From contig JAGNSI010000002.1 of NCBI GenBank assembly GCA_017988135.1, forward strand, positions 1-46,963: a DNA stretch of 46,963 nt, given 5' to 3'. The translations under genes and the position numbers were made by a program. Source of the DNA: Pseudarcicella sp. GTDB taxonomy: Bacteria; Bacteroidota; Bacteroidia; Cytophagales; Spirosomataceae. This document shows, piece by piece, positions 25,978-34,253 of the stretch. The notes under the pieces were generated by a model, which saw only the letters and a list, made by a program, of their open reading frames with translations, made no database searches and was not told the origin of the DNA. The first letter of the stretch is position 1, and the number at the start of each line of letters is the position of its first letter.

Positions 25978-27549
25978 CTATTTGGGTAATAAATAAACAA
26001 ATGGCACTATGCACTCTTCCATAGAAATACCACCATGCTGGAATGTATTACGAAAATGACCTACAAAATGATTGTAATTGTTTGGATAAGCAAAAAAACT
26101 ATCTTCTTTTGTAAAAGCATATGAAGTAGAAATATTTAACTTCGGTAACATCAAACGCTCTGGTTTTCTACTAAAAAAAACTTTGCTTTCGTCTTCGCAA
26201 TTTAAATTTTTACCTTGCTTGTATCTTAAATTGGTATTGGTAGACCTATCACCGATTATTTTTACAGGATTCTGAACACGTATCATGCCATGATCGGTGG
26301 TGATAATCATCCTTGCTTTTTTGTCGGCTATTTTTTTCATCAAATCAAATAACGGTGAATGCAAAAACCAGCTCAAAGTAAGACTTCTATAGCCAGATTC
26401 GTTGGGTGCCAACTCTTTTATCATAGCCATGTCTGTGCGAGCATGAGAAAGCATATCTACAAAATTATAAACTACCAAGTTTAAATGATTTTTGGATAAA
26501 TTTAAAAAATTATCTACCAAAGACTTCCCTTGATTGGTGTGTATGATTTTATTGTAAGACGCTTTTACTTCAAAGGGCATTCTACACTTGCGTAACTGCT
26601 CTTGAAAAAAGAATTCTTCATTTTGATTGAACCCTTCTTCGTCATCACTATCACCTATATCATGCACCCAATGTTTGGGATATTGCTTTTCTATCTCTGA
26701 TGGCATCAATCCCGAAAATATTGAATTACGAGCATAAGCAGTTGTGGTAGGCAATATTGAATAATAAGTAGATTCGTTTTCTACGGTAAAATAGTTTTGA
26801 ATAGTCGATTCTAACACTTTCCATTGGTCGTATCTCAGGTTATCTACCAATATAAAAAACAAAGGCGAATCTTCTTTTAGCATCGGAAATACCTTTTTTC
26901 GCATTATTTCATGCGAAAGCACTGGTCTGTTTATTTTGGGTTCGTTCAGCCAGTTTTCATAATTATTAGAAATAAAATCGGAAAAAGCAGCGTTCGCCTC
27001 TGATTTTTGGCTCAGCATAAACTCTGCCATCGATTTGTTTTCGGTTCTATCTATTTCTATTTCCCAAAACAGTAATTTTTTATATATCTCCACCCATTCT
27101 TGGTGATTGATATTGCCCGAAAACTGCATTGCCAATTCTCTGAATTCTTGCTGATAAGAAACATTGGTTTTTTCTTCTTCCAATCTTCTTTTGTCGAATA
27201 TTTTTTTAACTGAAATCAATATCTGATTAGGGTTCAAAGGCTTTATCAAGTAATCGGCTATTTTTGAGCCAATTGCTTCTTCCATGATATTTTCTTCTTC
27301 AGATTTGGTGATCATCACTACTGGTAGATTAGGTTTCAGTTGCTTTATTTTAGGTAAAGCTTCTAAACCAGTCATACCAGGCATGTTTTCATCCAAAAAA
27401 ACCAAGTCAAATTTATTGCGTTGAACTTCGTCTAATGCATCCACCGCCGAGTTTACGGGTGTTATGGCATAGCCTTTTTGTTCTAAAAATAATATATATG
27501 GTTTTAGTAAATCTATTTCGTCGTCTGCCCAAAGAATGGAATATTGCAT
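25978..27549 (-). CDS. porX: PorX: response regulator with PglZ domain, T9SS regulator
   Basis: The 523-residue protein joins a CheY-like receiver (residues 1-120) to a PglZ/alkaline-phosphatase-superfamily domain. The receiver has acidic pocket Asp9/Asp10, phospho-acceptor Asp53 in FLDENMPGMTG, Thr81 and Lys103 in YLIKPLNP. The PglZ part shows FFILVDNLRYDQW (about 231-243), ILPTTTAYARNSIFSGLMPS (nucleophile region about 265-284) and MIITTDHGM (metal site). This architecture, without a DNA-binding domain, is that of PorX. With the kinase PorY it controls T9SS genes in Porphyromonas, and its PglZ domain was reported to be a phosphodiesterase. The partner PorY is not adjacent. Three T9SS-tailed proteins in the same window support a working system. 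The gene is monocistronic here, with a terminator behind it. Confidence 0.93.
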   Translation of the reverse strand: MQYSILWADDEIDLLKPYILFLEQKGYAITPVNSAVDALDEVQRNKFDLVFLDENMPGMTGLEALPKIKQLKPNLPVVMITKSEEENIMEEAIGSKIADYLIKPLNPNQILISVKKIFDKRRLEEEKTNVSYQQEFRELAMQFSGNINHQEWVEIYKKLLFWEIEIDRTENKSMAEFMLSQKSEANAAFSDFISNNYENWLNEPKINRPVLSHEIMRKKVFPMLKEDSPLFFILVDNLRYDQWKVLESTIQNYFTVENESTYYSILPTTTAYARNSIFSGLMPSEIEKQYPKHWVHDIGDSDDEEGFNQNEEFFFQEQLRKCRMPFEVKASYNKIIHTNQGKSLVDNFLNLSKNHLNLVVYNFVDMLSHARTDMAMIKELAPNESGYRSLTLSWFLHSPLFDLMKKIADKKARMIITTDHGMIRVQNPVKIIGDRSTNTNLRYKQGKNLNCEDESKVFFSRKPERLMLPKLNISTSYAFTKEDSFFAYPNNYNHFVGHFRNTFQHGGISMEECIVPFVYLLPK

Positions 27550-27785
27550 AAGATTAAGTGGTTATAAATTTAAACAATGTGCTTTATTAGTGTAAAAAAC
27601 GTTGGATATTGTATTTTGTTGCCGAATTTAATCATAAATTACCTTAAAATCATAATTTGTTTTTATCCCAATTATTTAAAATGGTTTTTGGGTATTGCTA
27701 AGATTTATTAATAGTTATATAATATTAATTTAAAGCAATTTGATGGTATTTGTGTGATATTTATTTAAACCAAATCAACCACTAA

Positions 27786-29507
27786 ATGAGCAAAAAAATA
27801 ATTTCTAGAAGACGATTTTTAATCGATTCTGTTTTTACTTCGGGGGGTATTTTAATGGCAGCAAATTATATCAGCTGTAACGACAACAATCAGATTACAG
27901 AAGTTTCCAAAAACTTTTCTATAAACAATTTCTTGCACGGTGTTGCTAGTTTTGACCCGACATCCAATCAAGTAATTATTTGGACCCGATATGCTACTAC
28001 TCAAGCTGAGGTCAGCATAACTTGGCAAGTAGCTTACAATGCTGATTTTAAGACTATTATTAGAAGTGGAGAAGTTGTTACTGATAAATCAAGGGATTAT
28101 ACTGTAGCAATTGAACTACAAAATTTAGAACCAAACAAGAAATTGTATTATCGTTTTCTTAACAATATCGACAAAAGCATGTCGGTAACGGGCGAAACAA
28201 TAACTTTACCAACTAACGCAGAAGCTATAAAATTGGCTGTTTGTTCTTGTTCAAATTTTCAGGCTGGTTTGTTTAATGTATATGACGCCATGGCAAAGTC
28301 GGAAGCCGATATTGTAGTGCATTTGGGCGATTATATTTACGAATATGCGGCTAATGAATATGGAACAAATAAATTTACCAATTCGCTGAATAGAAAACAT
28401 ATTCCAGAAAAAGAAATTACTACTTTAATCGATTACAGAGATCGCTACAAACAATACAGAACGGATAAACATTTACAATTGCTACACCAAAAAAAGCCAT
28501 TTATATGTGTTTGGGACGATCACGAAATTGCTAATGACACCTTTAAAGAAGGTGCCGAAAATCATCAAACCAACGAAGGTTTGTTTGAAACCAGAAAAGC
28601 GAATGCCATAAAAGCTTACAGTGAATATTTGCCAGTAAGAACGGCTGATAAAAATTTGATTTACCGAAATTTCAATATTGGTAATCTCATCAATCTTATC
28701 ATGCTCGATACCAGGGTAATAGGTAGAGACAAGCAACTAGAATACGGGACCTACATCAATAGCAAAGGGGAGTTTGACCAAACGAAGTTTCTGCAAGAAT
28801 GGTTAAATCCAAACCGAACTATGCTCGGAAATACGCAAAAAAACTGGTTGCTTAGTCAAGTGGCTAGCAGCAATGCAAAATGGCAAGTGTTGGGTCAGCA
28901 AGTATTGATGGGCAAAATGATGATTCCTGCAGAATTGTTATTCAGCTTGGGAGCAATAGAAAGAGGTGGCACAAATGCTTTAGAGCAATTTAAAAATACC
29001 ATGACCGAACTTGTTAAAATTAAAGTACGTGTCATTAGCCAAGATCCTACACTTAGCGATTCTGATATTGCAAGGTTAAACACGGTACTTCCTTATAATT
29101 TGGATGCATGGGATGGCTATCCTGTAGAACGTGAAATGCTATATGCTAGTTTTGCAAAAGCAGGCAAAAAAATGATATGTTTGGCTGGTGATACTCATAA
29201 TGCTTGGTACAATGATCTCATCGACAATTCGACAAATAACATCGGAAAAGAATTTGCAACTTCCTCTGTAACTTCGCCTGGTTTAGAGTATTATTTAGGA
29301 ATAGAAGATGCTACTAATACTGCTACATTTGAGTACGCAATGGAGCTATTGATCAGCGACCTCAACTATCTCAATGCTTCTGAAAGAGGATATTTATTAA
29401 TGAACTTTTCGGCTAATGAAATCAATTCAAAATGGATTTTTGTAAATACGATTCATAATCAAATCTATTCAGAAACAATAGACAAAGAAGACACATATTC
29501 GGCATAA
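27786..29507 (+). CDS. phoD: PhoD-type alkaline phosphatase, Tat substrate
   Basis: The 573-residue enzyme starts with a twin-arginine leader (SRRRFLID) whose hydrophobic part ends in YISC, so it may be both Tat-exported and lipidated at Cys31. The PhoD domain shows FLHGVASFDPTSNQVIIWTR, VCSCSNFQ, VVHLGDYIYEYAANEYG, CVWDDHEIANDTF, WQVLGQQVLMG and CLAGDTHNAWYND. These carry the metal-binding Asp, Asn and His residues of PhoD. It hydrolyses phosphate esters or diesters outside the inner membrane to scavenge phosphate. It is divergently transcribed from porX across a 236-base gap. No Pho box was recognised. Confidence 0.94.
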   Translation: MSKKIISRRRFLIDSVFTSGGILMAANYISCNDNNQITEVSKNFSINNFLHGVASFDPTSNQVIIWTRYATTQAEVSITWQVAYNADFKTIIRSGEVVTDKSRDYTVAIELQNLEPNKKLYYRFLNNIDKSMSVTGETITLPTNAEAIKLAVCSCSNFQAGLFNVYDAMAKSEADIVVHLGDYIYEYAANEYGTNKFTNSLNRKHIPEKEITTLIDYRDRYKQYRTDKHLQLLHQKKPFICVWDDHEIANDTFKEGAENHQTNEGLFETRKANAIKAYSEYLPVRTADKNLIYRNFNIGNLINLIMLDTRVIGRDKQLEYGTYINSKGEFDQTKFLQEWLNPNRTMLGNTQKNWLLSQVASSNAKWQVLGQQVLMGKMMIPAELLFSLGAIERGGTNALEQFKNTMTELVKIKVRVISQDPTLSDSDIARLNTVLPYNLDAWDGYPVEREMLYASFAKAGKKMICLAGDTHNAWYNDLIDNSTNNIGKEFATSSVTSPGLEYYLGIEDATNTATFEYAMELLISDLNYLNASERGYLLMNFSANEINSKWIFVNTIHNQIYSETIDKEDTYSA

Positions 29508-29513
29508 AAATAC

Positions 29514-29549
29514 AATGGAAGCTATTGAGCAGCTTTGATAGCGTCCATT
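29514..29549. terminator. Hairpin between phoD and the converging DCC-family gene
   Basis: AATGGAAGCTAT (29514-29525) pairs with ATAGCGTCCATT (29538-29549), with one mismatch, around a 12-base loop. There is no T-run, and it overlaps the stop codon of the converging gene. A terminator role is likely but weakly supported. Confidence 0.4.
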
Positions 29550-29964
29550 ATTTCAAAAAGAGAACTTTTTGAGCAGGGCTTGGCAAGGCACATTGGCTAT
29601 TTTTGGCAAATAAACGACGTCTATTTTTTGCGAAAATATCGTAAAACCAATTTGAAATTAAGGTTGGAATTATTTTTAAACAATAGGCAAATTTCCAAGG
29701 GAAGGGCAATTCTTTGGTTATGAGAAGCACTGCTTGAGATTTTACAAATACCTTACCATCACGATAAAGCACTATAGAATCTATATTTATTAGCTCCTTT
29801 TCGAATGGTTTTAAATATCGTTGGGCTGTTTCAGACTGTAGTGATGCATACCTAAATGCTTGCTTACTGTCTTTTTTTAGTACAAAATTTACAGCTCGAT
29901 TACAAAAACCACACTCTCCATCAAAAAAAATAATCGAAAAAGTGGTTTTTGAATCGCTATTCAT
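29548..29964 (-). CDS. DCC-family thiol-disulfide oxidoreductase-like protein (DUF393)
   Basis: The 138-residue protein carries the signature FFDGECGFCNRAVNFVLKKD with Cys18-x2-Cys21 and then FRYASLQSETAQ, as in the DUF393/DCC1-like family. The family has a thioredoxin-like fold, and redox activity is inferred from the C-x2-C. No signal peptide is present. It is the third gene of a compact minus-strand set, 20 bases after the DUF1648-like gene. It ends inside the hairpin shared with phoD. Confidence 0.88.
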   Translation of the reverse strand: MNSDSKTTFSIIFFDGECGFCNRAVNFVLKKDSKQAFRYASLQSETAQRYLKPFEKELINIDSIVLYRDGKVFVKSQAVLLITKELPFPWKFAYCLKIIPTLISNWFYDIFAKNRRRLFAKNSQCALPSPAQKVLFLK

Positions 29965-29984
29965 TTTAGATTGCTTAAAAAAGC

Positions 29985-30464
29985 TTAAGATTTTTGTGTG
30001 TTGAGTACAGGAAAATAGATTGCTTTGGCTAAGTATAAAAAAGCCAAACTTACACTGCCCAATATAAAGCCAAAAAACAAATTCAATGCAGTTCCTCTTA
30101 AAAAAATCACTTCAGCTCCGTTGAGTCCCATTACAACAAAAAAAGTACAAGCCAATAGACTAAGCACAGAAAAAACAATTTTGAATTTAGGCAAAACCAT
30201 ACTGTTTTCATGTCCAGAAAGAAAAAACAATATCGGCGAACTTTTTGAATTGTTTGCTTTGCGATAAAGCAAGAATAAAACCATTGTTTGTACAAAAAAC
30301 ATAAAAAACAACATGCTTTTTTGTGACGTATGAATGACATTTCCTGAGAAATCGTATTTAGTGGCGATATTTTCTGGAAAATATCGGTAGCCCAATACTA
30401 AAAATACGAAATAGGTGATGCTTATAGCAAAGCTTATATTAAAAATGGTTTTGTGTTGAAGCAT
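29985..30464 (-). CDS. DUF1648-like integral membrane protein
   Basis: The 159-residue protein has about four transmembrane helices. Near residues 28-45 the segment YFPENIATKYDFSGNVIHTS resembles the DUF1648 signature (P-x-x-I-x-T-x-[FY]-[DN]-x-x-G), found in SdpI-like immunity proteins and related membrane proteins. No SdpC-like toxin is nearby. It starts 18 bases after the lipase-like gene, so the two are probably co-transcribed. Function unknown. Confidence 0.65.
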   Translation of the reverse strand: MLQHKTIFNISFAISITYFVFLVLGYRYFPENIATKYDFSGNVIHTSQKSMLFFMFFVQTMVLFLLYRKANNSKSSPILFFLSGHENSMVLPKFKIVFSVLSLLACTFFVVMGLNGAEVIFLRGTALNLFFGFILGSVSLAFLYLAKAIYFPVLNTQKS

Positions 30465-30482
30465 GGCTTTGGATGTTTTGTT

Positions 30483-32915
30483 TTATTCTATAATTATGGT
30501 CTCAGATTTTGTTCCATTTGGGGTAATTATTTTTAGCAAATATACACCTTTGTCGATTTTAATGTTGAAATTTTCAAAATTTGTAAAATAATTTTCATGA
30601 ATTTTTGTGAATATGTTTTTTCCTTGAGGATTAAAAAGCTTCAATGTCCATTCTGAAAAAGTTTGAGGTAGTTCCACTTTAAAATCTCCTTTGCTTGGGT
30701 TTGGATAAATGTTTACAGGAAAATCATCACTCAAAATTTCATAAGGATCTGAATCTGTTTGACAACCATTTTTTTCAACTCTTACACTGTAAATACCTGA
30801 TTCTATGTTTTTTAGGTATTGCCTTGTTGAATCTAAAATGATTTTACCATTATTAAACCATTGATAAGTGGTGTTTTCATTGCTAGCTTTCAAACCTTGG
30901 TATTGTAATGTAAGTTGAGGTTTCAAAGGTTTTTCTACAATACTTACAATCAAAGGGTCTGAAGCAGAACTGGTAAATTTTCCTTTTTTTGTTTTTACAG
31001 AATATACTCCAGGTCTAGTTATTGTTAATTCATTTTTGGTAGATTTGATTTCATTGTTGTTTTCATAGTATAAATAATCTTTAAAACCTCCTGGAGCTAT
31101 CAATGTTGTGCTTTCGCCATTACAAATAAATGGATTCGTTTGGAAATTTAAAGTAGGTTTTTCCATAGTAAGTAGTACTGGGTCTGACGTATTTGAGCAG
31201 CCATTTTTCTTTGCAATTACCTGATAACTTCCTAGTTCGTTGGGTATTAAAGTGGAAGAGGTAACTCCGTAAATTTTATTACCATTGTGTAGCCATGAAT
31301 TGGTTTCTGGGAAACTCGAAATCAGTACTACTTCATCATTTATTTCTTGTTTTTTCAATGTAGGTTTATTGGGCGATTGGATTGCAGTGGTAGATATAAA
31401 ATTAGTTGAAGCGGTGTTTATGCCACATATTGAAGCACTTACAGAAAAAATGCCTGTTCTATTTACTTGTATATTGTCTTGTGATGAGTAATATTGATTC
31501 CCATTAAACAGCCATTGATATGTGTCGTATCCTTGTGTAGCTTGTAGTGTTACGGGCTGGTTATCACAGAAATAATCATAACCAGTGTTTTGAATTTTAG
31601 GTATTGGAGGCATTTTACAAAAATCAAAAACTAATTCATAACTTAATACTTCTCCTCGAGAATCTCCATACAATCGTACACTTAACTCATCATCTTTGTT
31701 GATTAAAATTTTATCGTTAAAGGTTTCATAAGCCTGCTTTATATACAATAATTCTCCTGATTTACTGTAAATTGAAAAATAAGGCGTACTTAATCCATCA
31801 ATTTTCATATCGAAACTTAATAAACCTCTTTGCGGGATTTTAAGTAAATAATCATCCGAATCCCAATTTTTACCCGATGCTTGTTGTGTGAAAAACCCTT
31901 TATGTAAGGTTGAAATTTTAAGATTTATTTTCTCATTTTTGGGCTCATCAAGGCTTTGTACCATTTGACTAATGGCTTTTTCTGGCTGAGCAAGGTGGCA
32001 AATATTAAGGTCACTTAATAAATTACAATCATAATAAAACAATTCTGCTAAATTATTATATACATTGTTAAAGTTTTGACTACTTACATAAACAACTCCA
32101 TCAGAGATGTCTGGTCCCCCAATTATACAGGCATAGTCTAAGTCAGTTGGAATATTTTTTTTGTTCAATCCTACTACGTAATCTCCGCTCCTACCATTAC
32201 AGTTCACATCAAGATTATCAAACATGCCAAACAAACCAAAATCAATACACTCAGAGTTTTCATAGCCACCAAATAAATAAACACCTTCACATCCACCACT
32301 ATATGTAGTCCTAAGGTCTCTCACCGCATCACGTTTCTCATTTTTCCCTAACAATGAACCTAAATTAAGGAAATTTGACCCTAAATTACTACCTTGATGA
32401 GGGGTGCCAATGGTTATGGCTTTAGCTACATGGTGCTCTCCGTCGTTTTGCCAATTAGATGTATTTTGTAAATATTCTCTGATTGTCAAACCTCCCATAC
32501 TATGACCCAAAAGCATTACTTTGCTAGCTCCCGTAGCTGCTAAAACCCTTGATATAGCCAATTTTAATGCATATCCTTGCTTGACTATTGCAGATTGATT
32601 ACTATAACCACCATCAAACATTTCAAAATTAATAATATATACATCATTGTTACCTAATGGTAAATATTCTTCACAAACATCATTTTTCAGTAAAGACTTC
32701 TTTTCGTCACCATCACAATTTAGATTATAGTCTAGTTTGTTTTTTTCGATTTTTAAATCTAAATCAGACTTTAAATACCTTGAAAAAACATCCCATCTTG
32801 CGCTACTTCCATCGAGCCCATGAACAAGTATAATTGGGTAAGGAATAGTTCTTTGAGCTTTGGTAAGTGATGAACTAAATAAAAAAAGAAGAATAATTAA
32901 ACGTTTAAAATTCAT
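30483..32915 (-). CDS. Secreted lipase/esterase-like alpha/beta hydrolase with Ig-like repeats and T9SS tail
   Basis: The 810-residue protein has a signal peptide (cleavage near KAQ, residue 21) and a PGAP1/lipase-like domain at about 25-340. The latter shows YPIILVHGLDGSSARW (oxyanion region), VMLLGHSMGGLTIREYL (nucleophile Ser139) and IGTPHQGSNLGS. A pre-peptidase-like beta domain follows (about 340-440). About four Cys-containing Ig-like repeats come next, with the pattern Y-Q-W-L-F-N-G or Y-Q-W-F-N-N-G and a -G-x-Y-x-V- strand. A T9SS type A tail (NIYPNPSKGDFKVELPQ to the end) closes it. It probably hydrolyses esters or lipids outside the cell. It leads the three-gene minus-strand set 32.9-29.5 kb. 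The acyl substrate is unknown. Confidence 0.85.
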   Translation of the reverse strand: MNFKRLIILLFLFSSSLTKAQRTIPYPIILVHGLDGSSARWDVFSRYLKSDLDLKIEKNKLDYNLNCDGDEKKSLLKNDVCEEYLPLGNNDVYIINFEMFDGGYSNQSAIVKQGYALKLAISRVLAATGASKVMLLGHSMGGLTIREYLQNTSNWQNDGEHHVAKAITIGTPHQGSNLGSNFLNLGSLLGKNEKRDAVRDLRTTYSGGCEGVYLFGGYENSECIDFGLFGMFDNLDVNCNGRSGDYVVGLNKKNIPTDLDYACIIGGPDISDGVVYVSSQNFNNVYNNLAELFYYDCNLLSDLNICHLAQPEKAISQMVQSLDEPKNEKINLKISTLHKGFFTQQASGKNWDSDDYLLKIPQRGLLSFDMKIDGLSTPYFSIYSKSGELLYIKQAYETFNDKILINKDDELSVRLYGDSRGEVLSYELVFDFCKMPPIPKIQNTGYDYFCDNQPVTLQATQGYDTYQWLFNGNQYYSSQDNIQVNRTGIFSVSASICGINTASTNFISTTAIQSPNKPTLKKQEINDEVVLISSFPETNSWLHNGNKIYGVTSSTLIPNELGSYQVIAKKNGCSNTSDPVLLTMEKPTLNFQTNPFICNGESTTLIAPGGFKDYLYYENNNEIKSTKNELTITRPGVYSVKTKKGKFTSSASDPLIVSIVEKPLKPQLTLQYQGLKASNENTTYQWFNNGKIILDSTRQYLKNIESGIYSVRVEKNGCQTDSDPYEILSDDFPVNIYPNPSKGDFKVELPQTFSEWTLKLFNPQGKNIFTKIHENYFTNFENFNIKIDKGVYLLKIITPNGTKSETIIIE

Positions 32916-33345
32916 TTGTAAAAATGGGAAACAGAATTAATAGTAAAAAAAGATATTTATATGTTTAAATTAGGAATTAAAATTGTTTTTTGAGAGTTCA
33001 AAACTATCATTAATGTAGGTAACAAACAAATTAAATTTTCAAAAACAACGGATATTTACTTATTTAAAATTTCAATTTTCCATAACAAGCTATATGTGAA
33101 TTGTCTAAAGGTATATAGTTATTTGAAAAAAGTGCAGCTATAAATCTTTGACAAATGCTCTTATTTTATAAAAATTAAAACACAATTAACTACATAGACC
33201 CTAATAAATTATTGTTATTCCAAAAAAAATCCTCAATATTGCTTATTGAAAAAAACATTCAAGCCTTAAAAATTTCGATAACCCTGCTACAAGATGAGCT
33301 TGAAAGAGTAAAAATGAGTAGCTCGAACGTATAAAAATAAAAATC
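32916..33345. other. 430-base spacer upstream of both the lipase and CPBP genes
   Basis: Divergent intergenic AT-rich DNA that should contain two promoters. A frame without stops from 33179 to 33332 has no start except a late ATG, and its predicted sequence looks random. I see no hairpin, repeat or RNA gene. Confidence 0.5.
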
Positions 33346-34092
33346 ATGTCTAAAAAAATAAAATTAGGTTTTGCCTTGTTCTTTATAGGTAGCTTAGGAG
33401 TAGCGTCTTTGCTCACAGTAGATTTCCCAACAGACAAAATCCCTCAAGAAGTTCTTAGGCAATTTTCAAAAGATACTTTAAAATATTTGTCATTGATAAA
33501 TCCTATATTACTGTTGTGTTTTGCAGTTGCAGTGGGAACGGCACTTTATGAAAAAGTAAATTTAAGCGTCCCTACACTATCTTCTATTCTTGGCTACCCT
33601 GAAAAAGGCATTTCGTTTTTGAAACAAATAAAATTTGGGATTTTTATAGGGATTCTTTCAGGTGTTGTTACAGCTATTATTTCATTGGCATTTCAATCTG
33701 TTTTGGCAAAAGAATTTAAATTGTTAGAAAACAAAATAGAACTTACATTGATAGCCAAACTAGGTTATGGTGGAATTACCGAAGAGCTTTTATTAAGATT
33801 TGGCTTCATGACATTATTGGTTTGGGTGATTTTTAAAATATCTAAAAAACTCAACAATGTGGCATATTGGATAGCTATTGTATTTTCGGCGGTTTTGTTT
33901 GGCATAGGTCATTTGCCAGTTGTATATTCTGTTATTTCTCAGCCGAATGCCTATCTGCTTAGTTATATAATTATCGGCAATGCAATGGCAGGAGTTTTAT
34001 TTGGCTGGCTTTACTGGAAAAAAGGCTTAGAATCTGCAATGATAGCACATATATTTTCACATTTAACGATGATTGTGCTTTCGTTTTTGTAA
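33346..34092 (+). CDS. CPBP-family intramembrane glutamic endopeptidase
   Basis: The 248-residue membrane protein has about six to seven transmembrane helices and the CAAX protease/bacteriocin-processing (Abi) motifs: Glu146-Glu147 in GGITEELLLRFGFM, His189 in LFGIGHLPVVYS, and GVLFGWLYWKKGLESAMIAH with a C-terminal His235 and His239. These Glu and His residues form the active site of Rce1-like proteases. The substrate is unknown. No bacteriocin or prenylated target gene is adjacent. A terminator common to this gene and alaS follows at 34218. Confidence 0.9.
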   Translation: MSKKIKLGFALFFIGSLGVASLLTVDFPTDKIPQEVLRQFSKDTLKYLSLINPILLLCFAVAVGTALYEKVNLSVPTLSSILGYPEKGISFLKQIKFGIFIGILSGVVTAIISLAFQSVLAKEFKLLENKIELTLIAKLGYGGITEELLLRFGFMTLLVWVIFKISKKLNNVAYWIAIVFSAVLFGIGHLPVVYSVISQPNAYLLSYIIIGNAMAGVLFGWLYWKKGLESAMIAHIFSHLTMIVLSFL

Positions 34093-34217
34093 ACATAATG
34101 TTGGATTCCCTTAATAAATAACTAGCTGTTCCATTTATTCATTGAATATTTAAAACAAAGGTTTTTATTGTAAATGAAATTGTTTTTCAGGGTGAGTCAT
34201 TTGTTTTTTTTAACAAA

Positions 34218-34251
34218 AAAAAGACCGCCAAATGTTTCTGGCGGTCTTTTT
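34218..34251. terminator. Strong bidirectional terminator between the CPBP gene and alaS
   Basis: A perfect 13-bp stem (34218-34230 with 34239-34251) has a GACCGCCA core, an 8-base loop, and A and T runs on both sides. It lies directly after the alaS stop. Confidence 0.9.
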
Positions 34252-34253
34252 GA

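Noticed and set aside
27786-29507. PhoD considered as the substrate for the FGE-like protein.
   Set aside because: PhoD is a metal-dependent phosphatase without the C-x-P-x-R sulfatase signature.
29985-30464. SdpI-like immunity protein, suggesting a toxin system with its neighbours.
   Set aside because: Only a DUF1648-like motif is visible, and no toxin gene is present nearby.
33179-33332. Stop-free frame of about 50 codons before the CPBP gene.
   Set aside because: No usable start codon, A/T-driven composition and no recognisable motif.
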